Positions 1 to 5,961 of a stretch of 14,124 nucleotides of DNA are shown in pieces. Position 1 is the stretch's first letter; each line of letters begins with the position of its first letter. Origin of the DNA: DATCZS01 sp036525795 (lineage in GTDB: Bacteria; Actinomycetota; Acidimicrobiia; Spongiisociales; ZC4RG35); assembly GCA_036525795.1 (NCBI GenBank), contig DATCZS010000070.1:1-14124 (forward strand). Reading direction: 5' to 3'. The notes under the pieces were generated by a model, which had not been told where the DNA came from, made no database searches, and saw nothing but the letters and a program-made list of their open reading frames with translations. Both the position numbers and the translations under genes were made by a program.

Positions 1-588
1 GCCGTACGGGACCTCGATGCCCTGGTGTCGAGCGGCGGGGCCACAGAGGAGCAGGCCGAGGCGCTCCGGCGGGCCGTGTCGACCCGGAGGAACCTGATCG
101 TCTCCGGCGGCACCGGAACCGGCAAGACCACGCTGCTCAACGTGCTTTCCGGGCTGATCCCCGATGGCGAGCGGACCGTCGTCGTCGAGGACGCCGCCGA
201 GCTGAAGCTCGTGGGCCACGTCGTCCGGCTCGAGAGCCACCCTCCCAACGCCGAAGGGGCGGGCGGGGTGCGGCTGGACGAGTTGATGCGGTCGGCGCTC
301 CGTCTGCGGCCCGATCGGATCGTGCTGGGAGAGGTGCGGGGAGGGGAGGCGCTGCAACTCCTCACGGCATTCAACAGCGGTCACTCCGGGTCGATGTCCA
401 CCGTGCACGCCAACGATCCCCGTCAGGCGCTGCGCCGTCTGCAGACCCTGGCGATGGCGGCGGATCGCTCACTCTCTCCCGATGTCGTGGCGCGCCAGAT
501 GGAGGACGGGATCGATGTCGTCGTCCAGCTCGCCCGTGGCGGCGACGGCGTGCGCCGGGTGGTCGAGGTGGCGGTCGCGCCATGGTGA
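1..588 (+). CDS. tadA: TadA/CpaF-type pilus assembly ATPase, 3' part (5' end outside window)
   Basis: This is the C-terminal 195 residues of a type II/IV secretion ATPase of the TadA/CpaF family, the cytoplasmic motor that hydrolyses ATP to drive Flp (Tad) pilus assembly. The reading frame is open from base 1, so the start lies upstream; the in-frame GTG at 25 is not the real start because it would fall just before the nucleotide-binding core. In order, the visible motifs are Walker A GGTGTGKTT (visible residues 36-44), an Asp-box region VVVEDAAEL (60-68), Walker B RIVLGEVRG (106-114) and a His box GHSGSMSTVHANDP (127-140). These are the diagnostic motifs of the family. The usual N-terminal domain is missing only because of the window edge. 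The stop overlaps the tadB start by 7 bases (ATGGTGA), so translation is probably coupled. Family assignment is firm; TadA is chosen over other GspE-like ATPases because tadB, tadC and flp follow. Confidence 0.93.
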   Translation, partial: AVRDLDALVSSGGATEEQAEALRRAVSTRRNLIVSGGTGTGKTTLLNVLSGLIPDGERTVVVEDAAELKLVGHVVRLESHPPNAEGAGGVRLDELMRSALRLRPDRIVLGEVRGGEALQLLTAFNSGHSGSMSTVHANDPRQALRRLQTLAMAADRSLSPDVVARQMEDGIDVVVQLARGGDGVRRVVEVAVAPW

Positions 589-1241
589 CGGGGGTCCTCG
601 TGGCCGGGCTGTTGCTGGGCGCCCCGATCCTTCCTGTGGCGCTGGTGGCGGGCATGTGGTGGGCGCCGATCCCGACGTTGCTGGCGCTGGCTCCGGTGAT
701 CGCCGCCGGGCGCATCGCCCGGTCGAGGAGCGTTCGGCGCCCGGCGGAGTTGCAGCTGCTCGATGTGGCGGCAGATCTGCGCAGTGGAATGACCCTGCGC
801 GCTGCCCTGGCGGTGGAGGGCCGTATGCCCGATGCGGTGGTGCGCATGGCTGCCGGAGGCCGGCCGGTCGCCGACGTGGTCGCCGCGATGGTGTCGTCCC
901 GGGTGCCGGGGGCCCGGCTGCTGGCGCCATCGCTGTCGCTGGTCGGTGAGACCGGCGGGTCCGCGGCCGGCGTGTTCGAGGCGGTGGCGGGCATGTTGAT
1001 CGACGACGACCTGGTGAAGCGGGAGACACGGGCCGCCGCCACCGGTCCGCTCGCCCAGGCGCTGGTGGTGGGAGGCGTGCCCGTGGTGGCGCTGGCGTGG
1101 TCGGTGCTGTCCGGTTCGTTCGGCGCGGCGCTGGGCGGGGGCGGCCTCGGTGCGGTGTTTGCGGCGGTGGGAGGGGTCCAGGTGCTGGCCGGAGCCTCGC
1201 TGGTGTGGCTGCTGATCAGGCGGATGGGCCGGTGGCGCTGA
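582..1241 (+). CDS. tadB: TadB-like pilus assembly membrane protein (type II secretion F domain)
   Basis: A 219-residue inner-membrane protein of the type II secretion F (GspF/TadB) family, which forms the membrane platform under the TadA ATPase. Hydrophobic segments lie near residues 1-45 and in the C-terminal third (about 150-170 and 183-212). Between them is a soluble segment with a GspF-like pattern (LRSGMTLRAALAVEG, then SLVGETGGSAAGVFEAV). The ATG at 582 overlaps the tadA stop, and the gene's own TGA overlaps the next ATG by one base. It is shorter than typical TadB proteins of about 300 residues and seems to lack part of the N-terminal region, as seen in reduced actinobacterial tad loci. 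Position between tadA and tadC supports the call. Individual residues do not separate TadB from TadC; gene order was used. Confidence 0.85.
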   Translation: MVTGVLVAGLLLGAPILPVALVAGMWWAPIPTLLALAPVIAAGRIARSRSVRRPAELQLLDVAADLRSGMTLRAALAVEGRMPDAVVRMAAGGRPVADVVAAMVSSRVPGARLLAPSLSLVGETGGSAAGVFEAVAGMLIDDDLVKRETRAAATGPLAQALVVGGVPVVALAWSVLSGSFGAALGGGGLGAVFAAVGGVQVLAGASLVWLLIRRMGRWR

Positions 1242-1753
1242 TGCTCCTTCTCGCCGCGGCGCTGGGATTCTCCGATCTGGCCGCTCCCCGCTTCGAGCGG
1301 CCCCGGCGTTCGCCGGTCGACGGTGCGGCGGATCTGGATCAAGCCGCCCGCCTGCTGCTGGTGGCGGTGTCATCCGGGATGCCTCTCGCCACCGCGCTGG
1401 TATCGGTGTCTGCCGGCATCTCGGGACCGATCGCGGATCAGTTCGCCGAGGTGGCGCGGCTGTCCCGTCTCACCGGGATGTCGAGAGGGCTGCTCGGCGC
1501 GGGACCGGAATTGGCGCCCCTGGCGGCGATGCTCGCCAGGGCGCACGTGTCCGGCGCATCGGTCGCCAAGACGTTGCAGGCGTTCCTGGAGGCGCGGAGA
1601 CGTGTGGCGGTGTTCGACGCCATCGGCCGGGCGAGGCGGCTGGGGGTGGCTCTCGTCATCCCGCTCACCCTGCTGCTGCTTCCGGGTTTCGGGCTGGTGG
1701 TGTTCGGCCCGTTCATCGCCGGAAACCTCGGCGAGTTCCTCGGCGGCGGGTGA
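1241..1753 (+). CDS. tadC: TadC-like pilus assembly membrane protein (type II secretion F domain)
   Basis: A 170-residue protein with a second GspF/TadC-type domain, expected to pair with TadB in the inner-membrane assembly platform. The core runs from about residue 31 (DLDQAARLLLVAVSSGMPLA) through LARAHVSGASVAKTLQAFLE (about 98-117) to a strongly hydrophobic C-terminal segment (about 135-162, VALVIPLTLLLLPGFGLVVF). ATG at 1241 was chosen because it overlaps the tadB stop as TGATG, typical of translational coupling. An in-frame GTG at 1232 would add three residues. The frame stays open upstream inside tadB, but that region reads as low-complexity shadow sequence. The protein is short for TadC, so the locus uses reduced F-domain proteins. 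Confidence is high for the domain and good for the name. Confidence 0.85.
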   Translation: MLLLAAALGFSDLAAPRFERPRRSPVDGAADLDQAARLLLVAVSSGMPLATALVSVSAGISGPIADQFAEVARLSRLTGMSRGLLGAGPELAPLAAMLARAHVSGASVAKTLQAFLEARRRVAVFDAIGRARRLGVALVIPLTLLLLPGFGLVVFGPFIAGNLGEFLGGG

Positions 1754-1787
1754 CCCGGCCCCTTTCGTTCAACCGCTTCCCCCCGGC

Positions 1788-1804
1788 GCCGGCCGGAAGC
1801 CGGC
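1788..1804 (+). promoter_or_regulatory. Small hairpin in the tadC-flp gap
   Basis: The inverted repeat GCCGGC (1788-1793) and GCCGGC (1799-1804) has a 5-base loop and lies just before the pilin ribosome-binding site, in the only real gap of the tad operon. Such a stem could partly terminate transcription or stabilise a processed pilin mRNA, but there is no T tract. The function is inference. Confidence 0.3.
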
Positions 1805-1810
1805 TCGAGG

Positions 1811-1817
1811 AAAGGAG
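1811..1817 (+). promoter_or_regulatory. Ribosome-binding site of the flp pilin gene
   Basis: AAAGGAG lies 7 bases before the ATG at 1825. It is the strongest Shine-Dalgarno sequence in the tad operon and fixes the pilin start at 1825 rather than at the upstream in-frame start at 1750. A strong site fits the need for much more pilin than platform protein. Confidence 0.8.
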
Positions 1818-1824
1818 CATCGAC

Positions 1825-2043
1825 ATGACGATGCGGATGTGGGCGGCGCTGGTCGCCCGGTTGGATGGTGACGAACGTGGTCAGGGGACCATCGAGTACG
1901 TGATGGTCATGCTGGCAGTGACGGCGGTGGCGGTGGCCTTGATCTCGTGGGCCAGGAGCGGGTCGGGCAAGTCGATCCTGAATGGACTGTTCGAGGATGT
2001 GATCGGATGGGTGACCGGCGCCGCCCGCAAGCTCCGGTTCTGA
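1825..2043 (+). CDS. flp: Flp/type IVb pilin
   Basis: A 72-residue pilin precursor, the likely structural subunit of the Tad pilus. A short positively charged leader ends in a type IVb prepilin cleavage motif, G19 then QGTIEY, with Glu at +5 followed by Tyr, as in Flp pilins. After it comes a single hydrophobic helix (about residues 24-42, YVMVMLAVTAVAVALI) and a short basic C-terminal tail. Size and layout match Flp subunits. The start at 1825 is set by the AAAGGAG site; the longer frame from 1750 would add a proline-rich, non-pilin-like extension. The gene lies between tadC and tadE. The prepilin peptidase (TadV/CpaA) is not in the window and must be encoded elsewhere. Confidence 0.88.
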   Translation: MTMRMWAALVARLDGDERGQGTIEYVMVMLAVTAVAVALISWARSGSGKSILNGLFEDVIGWVTGAARKLRF

Positions 2044-2405
2044 CCCGACAGGACGGGTCGCTGACCGTGGAGGCGGCACTGCTGATCCCGCTGATCCTCG
2101 TGGTGGCGCTGGCGTGCTTCGAGGTGGTCGCAGTCGTCTCGGTCAGGCTCGAAATGGTGGCCGCAGCCCGCGAGGGTGCGCGGGTGGCGGCCACCGTTCC
2201 TGCTCCCGAGCGGGCCGTGGAGGCGGTGCGCGAGACTCTGGGCGGGGATCTCGGCGCCCGAGTCCGGGTCACCGTCCGGCGTTCGGCGGTCGTGGGGTCC
2301 CCGGCCGTGGTCGCCGTCGCGGTCGTGCAGCCCTTGCGAACACCGCTGCTGTCTGCGATCAGGGTCCCGATACGGGTCGAGGCGACCATGCGGGTGGAGC
2401 GGTGA
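2007..2405 (+). CDS. tadE: TadE-like minor pilin/pilus assembly protein
   Basis: A 132-residue TadE-family protein, a membrane-anchored pseudopilin of Tad loci. The N-terminal segment contains G17 followed by SLTVE (a possible prepilin-type cleavage site with Glu at +5), then a hydrophobic helix AALLIPLILVVALACFEVVAV (about 23-43, each half typical of TadE). It is followed by VAAAREGARVAA (about 51-62), the conserved TadE motif after the helix. ATG at 2007 was chosen: it overlaps the 3' end of flp by 37 bases and has GAGGA at 1993-1997. The only later candidate, a CTG at 2040 beside the flp stop, is weaker. The next gene starts within this gene's stop (GTGA). The soluble C-terminal part is beta-rich and not further recognised. 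Confidence 0.85.
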   Translation: MGDRRRPQAPVLTRQDGSLTVEAALLIPLILVVALACFEVVAVVSVRLEMVAAAREGARVAATVPAPERAVEAVRETLGGDLGARVRVTVRRSAVVGSPAVVAVAVVQPLRTPLLSAIRVPIRVEATMRVER

Positions 2406-2791
2406 GGTGGGGCGAGCGAGGGTCGGCGACGCTGGTGGCGGTGATCGTGTGCGGTCTCGTGGTCGTGCTGTCTTTCGCGCTGGTGGAGGCGACGATCCTG
2501 GCCGGCGACCGTGTGGCTGCCCAGACCGCGGCGGACGCCGCCGCCCTGGCGGCCGCCCCCGCCACGTTTCCCGCGCTGCGATCGGGGGTCCCGGAGGACG
2601 CCGCCAGGAGGTTCGCCGCCGCCAACGGGGCGCGACTGGTGGCGTGCGAATGCCGGGTGGAGTCCCGGCCGGTGGCGAGGACGGTGCGGGTCGTCGTGGA
2701 ACGGATCCGCGACGTTCCCCTGTGGGGGAGGGTGGCGGTCAGGGCCGGCGCCTCGGCGGAGTTCGACCCTATGGCGGCGCTGGACCCATAA
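2402..2791 (+). CDS. TadE-like protein of the actinobacterial Rv3654c type
   Basis: A 129-residue protein with an N-terminal TadE/TadG-like membrane anchor: ERGSATLVAVIVCGLVVVLS (residues 5-24), then GDRVAAQTAADAAALAAAPA (35-54), the hallmark of the short actinobacterial Tad protein found after tadE (the TadE-like/Rv3654c group). There is no Glu at the pilin +5 position, so cleavage by prepilin peptidase is doubtful. Two close cysteines (CEC, residues 82 and 84) lie in the soluble part. GTG at 2402 overlaps the tadE stop (GTGA), which favours this start over the long upstream open frame inside tadE. In many actinobacteria this gene sits near a DEAD/DEAH helicase gene; none is adjacent here. 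It appears to end the tad operon. Role in pilus assembly is inferred from family and context. Confidence 0.8.
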   Translation: MRWGERGSATLVAVIVCGLVVVLSFALVEATILAGDRVAAQTAADAAALAAAPATFPALRSGVPEDAARRFAAANGARLVACECRVESRPVARTVRVVVERIRDVPLWGRVAVRAGASAEFDPMAALDP

Positions 2792-2792
2792 T
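2787..2792 (+). promoter_or_regulatory. Possible -10 element for a leaderless ybaK transcript
   Basis: CATAAT lies 6 bases before the GTG at 2799, and no Shine-Dalgarno sequence is visible. TTCGAC (2762-2767) could be a -35 element with a 19-base spacer. This fits leaderless transcription, common in actinobacteria, but it overlaps the stop of the previous gene and is only a pattern match. Confidence 0.35.
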
Positions 2793-2798
2793 CGGGTC

Positions 2799-3278
2799 GT
2801 GTCTGGCGGAAACACCCCTGCGGTCGTGGCGCTGACGAGATCCCGGGTCCCGTTCACCCCACACGAGTACGAGTTGGCCGCATCGGAGGCGACCTACGGC
2901 GAGTCTGTGGCCGCCAGCCTCGGTGTTGCGCCACACCGTCTGTTCAAGACGCTGGTGGCGGAGGTGGACGGCCGGCACGTGGTGGCGATCGTGCCCACCC
3001 ACCTGCGTCTCGGGCTGAAGGCGCTGGCATCGGCGGCCAGAGGGAAGAAGGCGAAGATGGCGGACCCGGCGGACGCCGAACGGCTGACCGGGTATGTCAC
3101 CGGCGGCATCAGCCCATTCGGACAGAAGCGGCGGATGCCCGTGTTCGTCGATTCGTCGGTGAACGACCACGCCACCGTGTATGTGAGCGGCGGCCGACGC
3201 GGCCTGCAGGTGGAGGTGGGGCCGGCGGACCTCGTCGCCCTGCTCGGTGCGGTAGAGGTGGCCGACCTCGGAGTCTGA
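2799..3278 (+). CDS. ybaK: Cys-tRNA(Pro)/Cys-tRNA(Cys) deacylase (YbaK/EbsC family)
   Basis: A 159-residue trans-editing enzyme of the YbaK family, which hydrolyses Cys-tRNA(Pro) made in error by prolyl-tRNA synthetase. Diagnostic features are RLFKTLVAEVDG with the conserved lysine K50, the block ADAERLTGYVTGGISPFGQK (residues 91-110) and VSGGRRGLQVEVGPADLVAL (about 129-148). Length matches the family. GTG at 2799 is chosen because it gives the usual short N-terminus; GTG 2826 is an alternative, and the longer upstream frame runs into the previous gene in another frame. The gene is only 7 bases from the last tad gene but is functionally unrelated to it, and may have its own promoter. The stop codon forms the first TGA of a tandem repeat array. 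Confidence 0.92.
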   Translation: MSGGNTPAVVALTRSRVPFTPHEYELAASEATYGESVAASLGVAPHRLFKTLVAEVDGRHVVAIVPTHLRLGLKALASAARGKKAKMADPADAERLTGYVTGGISPFGQKRRMPVFVDSSVNDHATVYVSGGRRGLQVEVGPADLVALLGAVEVADLGV

Positions 3279-3422
3279 CGGTCCCAGGGTCTGATGGCCC
3301 CGGGGTCTGACGGTCCCCGGGTTTGACGGCCCCGGGGTTTGACGGCCCCGGGTTTGACGGCCCCAGGCTCCGACGGTCAAGAGTCTGATGGCCCCGGGTC
3401 TGACGGTCCCAGGGTCTGATGG
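3276..3422 (+). repeat. Ten-copy tandem repeat, period 15-16 bases
   Basis: Ten units begin with TGAYGG (one with CGACGG) at 3276, 3292, 3308, 3324, 3340, 3355, 3371, 3386, 3401 and 3417, so spacing is 15 or 16 bases throughout. The consensus is TGAYGGYCCCRGGGTY. Units differ by a few substitutions and one-base deletions; unit 7 (3371) is most diverged. The array starts in the ybaK stop codon and ends just before the terminator hairpin, filling almost all of the gap between ybaK and glnII. The units contain GGCCCCGGGG-like near-palindromes. It is not CRISPR-like, because units adjoin without spacers. No function can be assigned. Confidence 0.92.
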
Positions 3423-3433
3423 CCATGGCGCGA

Positions 3434-3463
3434 GAGAGGGCCCGGATGACGCCGGGCCCTCTC
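3434..3463. terminator. Bidirectional hairpin terminator between ybaK and glnII
   Basis: A perfect 12-base stem, GAGAGGGCCCGG (3434-3445) and CCGGGCCCTCTC (3452-3463), has a 6-base loop. It lies between the convergent ybaK and glnII genes, 18 bases past the glnII stop. There is no strong T run on either side, so it is called from stem strength and position. Confidence 0.75.
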
Positions 3464-3481
3464 CTCGGTTCGCTTGTGGTT

Positions 3482-4489
3482 TCAGAGTTCGCCGGCGTCG
3501 CTCCCGCAGACCGTCTCGGTGATCAGCCGCGTCACCACGTATGGATCCATGTTGGCGTTGGGGCGCCGGTCCTCGATGTACCCCTTGCCGTCCTGCGCCG
3601 TCTGCCAGGGGATGCGCACCGATGCGCCCCGATCGGACACGCCGTAGCTGTAGTGGGTCCACGGGGCGGTCTCGTGGAGGCCGGTGAGGCGGTGCTCGAT
3701 CTCCGCGCCGTAGTGCTCGATATGGAGATCGTGGCGCGTTCCGAGCGCCTCGGCGGCGGCCACGATGGCGTCGTAGTTGTGGCGCATGTCGTTGGTCGAG
3801 AAGTTGGTGTGGGCCCCGGCCCCGTTCCAGTCGCCCTTGACCGGCTTGGGGTCGAGGGTGGCGGTGATCCCGTAGTTCTCGCCGATGCGGTACAGCAGCC
3901 AGCGCGCCAGCCACAGCTGGTCGGAGACCTCGACCGGGCCGAGCGGGCCGACCTGGAACTCCCACTGGCCGATCATCACCTCGGCGTTGACCCCGCTCAG
4001 CGAGATGCCGGCCTCCAGGCACGCCTTCATGTGGTCTTCGACCACCGGGCGCCCGAAGATCTCGTCGTCTCCGACGCCGCAGTAGTACCCACCCTGGGGA
4101 GCCGGATAGCCGCCCTGGGGGAAGCCGAACACGCGTCCCTCTTTGAAGAACGTGTACTCCTGTTCGATCCCGAACCACGGCTCGTACGAGGCGTACTTCT
4201 CGGCGGTGGCCACCGTCGCCGCCCTGGTGTTGGTGGGATGCGGCTGGAGGTCCGTGGTGAGCACCTCGCACAGCACGAGAACGTTGTCGCCCCCACGCAC
4301 CGGATCGGGGATGATCTTCACCGGATTCAGCACGCAGTCCGACTGGTTGCCGGGAGCCTGGTTGGTCGAAGAGCCGTCGAAGCCCCAGACCGGTGGTTCG
4401 GTGGGGCTGTCGATGATCTTGGTCTTGGAGCGAAGCTTCTTGGTGGGCTCGCTCCCGTCGATCCAGATGTACTCAGCTTGGAAGGCCAC
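3482..4489 (-). CDS. glnII: Type II glutamine synthetase (GSII)
   Basis: A 335-residue eukaryote-like glutamine synthetase, which forms glutamine from glutamate, ammonia and ATP in the cytoplasm. Length fits GSII (about 340) and excludes the 470-residue GSI type. Motifs in order: N-terminal beta-grasp VWGFDGSSTNQAPG (34-47), FGIEQEY with metal-binding glutamates (106-112), GVNAEVMIGQWEFQVGP (166-182), ATP-site NGAGAHTN (222-229), YGVSDRGASVRIP (282-294) and RRPNANMDPY (308-317). GTG at 4489 is the start: GAGGGAG lies 5 bases upstream and the protein then begins VAFQAEYIWIDG as in other GSII enzymes, whereas the longer frame to 4663 adds an unrelated 58 residues. GSII enzymes lack the adenylylation loop of GSI, so control is probably transcriptional. 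It is divergent from icd. In streptomycetes glnII is under GlnR; no clear GlnR box was recognised here. Confidence 0.96.
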   Translation of the reverse strand: MAFQAEYIWIDGSEPTKKLRSKTKIIDSPTEPPVWGFDGSSTNQAPGNQSDCVLNPVKIIPDPVRGGDNVLVLCEVLTTDLQPHPTNTRAATVATAEKYASYEPWFGIEQEYTFFKEGRVFGFPQGGYPAPQGGYYCGVGDDEIFGRPVVEDHMKACLEAGISLSGVNAEVMIGQWEFQVGPLGPVEVSDQLWLARWLLYRIGENYGITATLDPKPVKGDWNGAGAHTNFSTNDMRHNYDAIVAAAEALGTRHDLHIEHYGAEIEHRLTGLHETAPWTHYSYGVSDRGASVRIPWQTAQDGKGYIEDRRPNANMDPYVVTRLITETVCGSDAGEL

Positions 4490-4510
4490 GGTTCTCCCTC
4501 TCGAAGATCG

Positions 4511-4525
4511 GTGACGGAAGGTCAC
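4511..4525. promoter_or_regulatory. Dyad GTGAC-N5-GTCAC upstream of glnII
   Basis: Perfect inverted half-sites GTGAC (4511-4515) and GTCAC (4521-4525) lie 22-36 bases upstream of the glnII start, next to a possible -10 (TACCGT on the minus strand, 4539-4534). The spot suits an operator. The half-sites resemble the GTnAC part of GlnR boxes, but the spacing and the GAAAC half do not match, so the binding protein is unknown. Confidence 0.4.
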
Positions 4526-4664
4526 AGTTCCGGACGGTACGGACCGACCATGCCAGCCGGGGATTACCGACCGGTCAACCGAATGTGAATGTCGTGTTTC
4601 GGGCCCCCCTCCCCCCGCCCGAGGGCGAGGCTTCGCCGCTGACCGCAGCCATTTCGCGGCCAAC

Positions 4665-4670
4665 TACCCT
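4665..4670 (+). promoter_or_regulatory. Probable -10 element of icd
   Basis: TACCCT matches the actinobacterial TANNNT -10 pattern. A transcript starting about 7 bases later, near 4677, would have a leader of about 30 bases that holds the AAGGAG site at 4694-4699. This supports ATG 4707 over the in-frame GTG at 4674. No convincing -35 was seen. Confidence 0.45.
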
Positions 4671-4706
4671 CCCGTGACAGCAGTCGAAACATCAAGGAGC
4701 ACCCCC

Positions 4707-5909
4707 ATGGGAACGCCGATCACGATGGGGCCGGATGGCCTCAACGTCCCTTCCGACCCGATCATCCCGTTCATCGAAGGCGATGGGATCGGGCCAGACA
4801 TCTGGGCCGCCTCTGTGCGCGTGTTCGACGCCGCCGTCGAGAAGGCCTACGGCGGTGCCCGGAAGATCGACTGGATGGAGGTCCTCGCCGGGCAGAAATC
4901 CTTCGATCAGACCGGGTCGTGGCTGCCGGACGAGACCGTCGACGCGTTCCGCAACTACCTCGTGGGGATCAAGGGCCCGCTCACGACGCCGGTGGGCGGC
5001 GGAATCCGCTCTCTCAACGTGGCGCTGCGCCAGCTGATGGACCTGTACGCCTGCGTCCGGCCGGTCCGCTGGTTCAGCGGCGTTCCCTCGCCGGTGAAAC
5101 AGCCCGAGCTGGTGGATATGGTGATCTTCCGGGAGAACACCGAGGACGTCTACGCCGGCAAGGAACTCGAGGCGAATTCGGCGGAGGCCCTCAAGCTGCT
5201 CGGCTACCTCGAGGCGGAGTTCGGATGGGAGATCCGCAAGGACTCGGGTGTCGGGATCAAGCCGGTGTCGATCACCGGCTCCAAGCGGCTGATCCGGGCT
5301 GCCATCAAGTACGCCCTCCAGAACGATCGCAAGTCGGTGACCCTCGTGCACAAGGGCAACATCATGAAGTTCACCGAGGGGGCGTTCCGCAGCTGGGGCT
5401 ACGAACTGGTGAAAGAGGAGTTCTCCGACGTGGCGGTGTCGTGGGAGGACTGCGGCGGCGACCCGGGCGACAAGCTCCTCGTCCAGGACGTCATCGCCGA
5501 CGCCATGCTCCAGCAGATCCTGACCCGCCCCGCCAGTTACGACGTCATCGCCACGATGAACCTCAACGGTGACTACATCTCGGATGCGCTGGCGGCACAG
5601 GTGGGTGGCATCGGGATCGCTCCGGGCGGGAACATCAACTACGACACGGGTGTGGCGGTGTTCGAAGCCACCCACGGGACCGCCCCCAAGTACGCCGGTC
5701 AGGACAAGGTCAATCCCGGGTCGGTGATCCTGTCTGGCGAGATGATGTTCCGCTACCTCGGCTGGCGGGAGGCGGCCGACCTCATCGTCAACGCCCTCGA
5801 GGCGACCGTCGAGGCGAACATCGTCACCTACGACTTCGCCCGACTCATGGATGGCGCCACCGAGGTGAAGACCTCCGAATTCGGCTCGGCGATGATCGAG
5901 CGGATGTGA
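4707..5909 (+). CDS. icd: NADP-dependent isocitrate dehydrogenase, dimeric Icd type
   Basis: A 400-residue isocitrate dehydrogenase, which oxidises and decarboxylates isocitrate to 2-oxoglutarate in the TCA cycle. It matches the E. coli Icd (homodimeric) type, not the 740-residue monomeric enzyme. Visible isocitrate-binding residues are S102, N104, R108 (GIRSLNVALR), R118 and R142; metal-site aspartates D289 and D293 lie in NGDYISD. NADP specificity is shown by K328 and Y329 (HGTAPKYAGQDKVNP), V335, and Y375/R379 (VTYDFARLMDG), which align with K344, Y345, V351, Y391 and R395 of E. coli. S102 corresponds to the serine phosphorylated by AceK in E. coli; no aceK is seen here. ATG 4707 has AAGGAG 7 bases upstream. 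The gene is divergent from glnII. Confidence 0.96.
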   Translation: MGTPITMGPDGLNVPSDPIIPFIEGDGIGPDIWAASVRVFDAAVEKAYGGARKIDWMEVLAGQKSFDQTGSWLPDETVDAFRNYLVGIKGPLTTPVGGGIRSLNVALRQLMDLYACVRPVRWFSGVPSPVKQPELVDMVIFRENTEDVYAGKELEANSAEALKLLGYLEAEFGWEIRKDSGVGIKPVSITGSKRLIRAAIKYALQNDRKSVTLVHKGNIMKFTEGAFRSWGYELVKEEFSDVAVSWEDCGGDPGDKLLVQDVIADAMLQQILTRPASYDVIATMNLNGDYISDALAAQVGGIGIAPGGNINYDTGVAVFEATHGTAPKYAGQDKVNPGSVILSGEMMFRYLGWREAADLIVNALEATVEANIVTYDFARLMDGATEVKTSEFGSAMIERM

Positions 5910-5914
5910 AGCGG

Positions 5915-5942
5915 AGCGATCAGCGATCAGCGATCACCGATC
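5915..5942 (+). repeat. Heptamer tandem repeat AGCGATC after icd
   Basis: Three exact copies of AGCGATC (5915-5935) are followed by a variant ACCGATC (5936-5942), starting 5 bases after the icd stop. A related, more diverged run lies at 7752-7779 after the aldo/keto reductase gene. No function is known to me; a dispersed intergenic repeat is possible. Confidence 0.75.
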
Positions 5943-5946
5943 GGCC

Positions 5947-5953
5947 GGAAAGG
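5947..5953 (+). promoter_or_regulatory. Ribosome-binding site supporting a CTG start for the VOC gene
   Basis: GGAAAGG lies 8 bases before the CTG at 5962. The frame has no ATG, GTG or TTG between its upstream stop (5893-5895) and the GTG at 5977, so this site favours CTG 5962 as the true start. Confidence 0.55.
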
Positions 5954-5961
5954 CGAGTCGA

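Noticed and set aside
3276..3422. Repeat array as a CRISPR
   Set aside because: Units are 15-16 bases and adjoin directly, with no spacers and no cas genes.
2769..4271. A 500-codon minus-strand open frame across the repeat array and glnII
   Set aside because: It overlaps the real GSII frame on the same strand, has no family motif, and its repetitive protein comes from the tandem DNA repeat.
4501..4580. A GlnR box upstream of glnII
   Set aside because: GTnAC-like half-sites exist, but the GAAAC-type half and the 6-base spacing of the known box do not match, so only a generic dyad is reported.
3419..4588. A 389-codon plus-strand open frame opposite glnII
   Set aside because: It is antisense to a fully recognisable glutamine synthetase and shows no motif; long antisense frames are common in GC-rich DNA.
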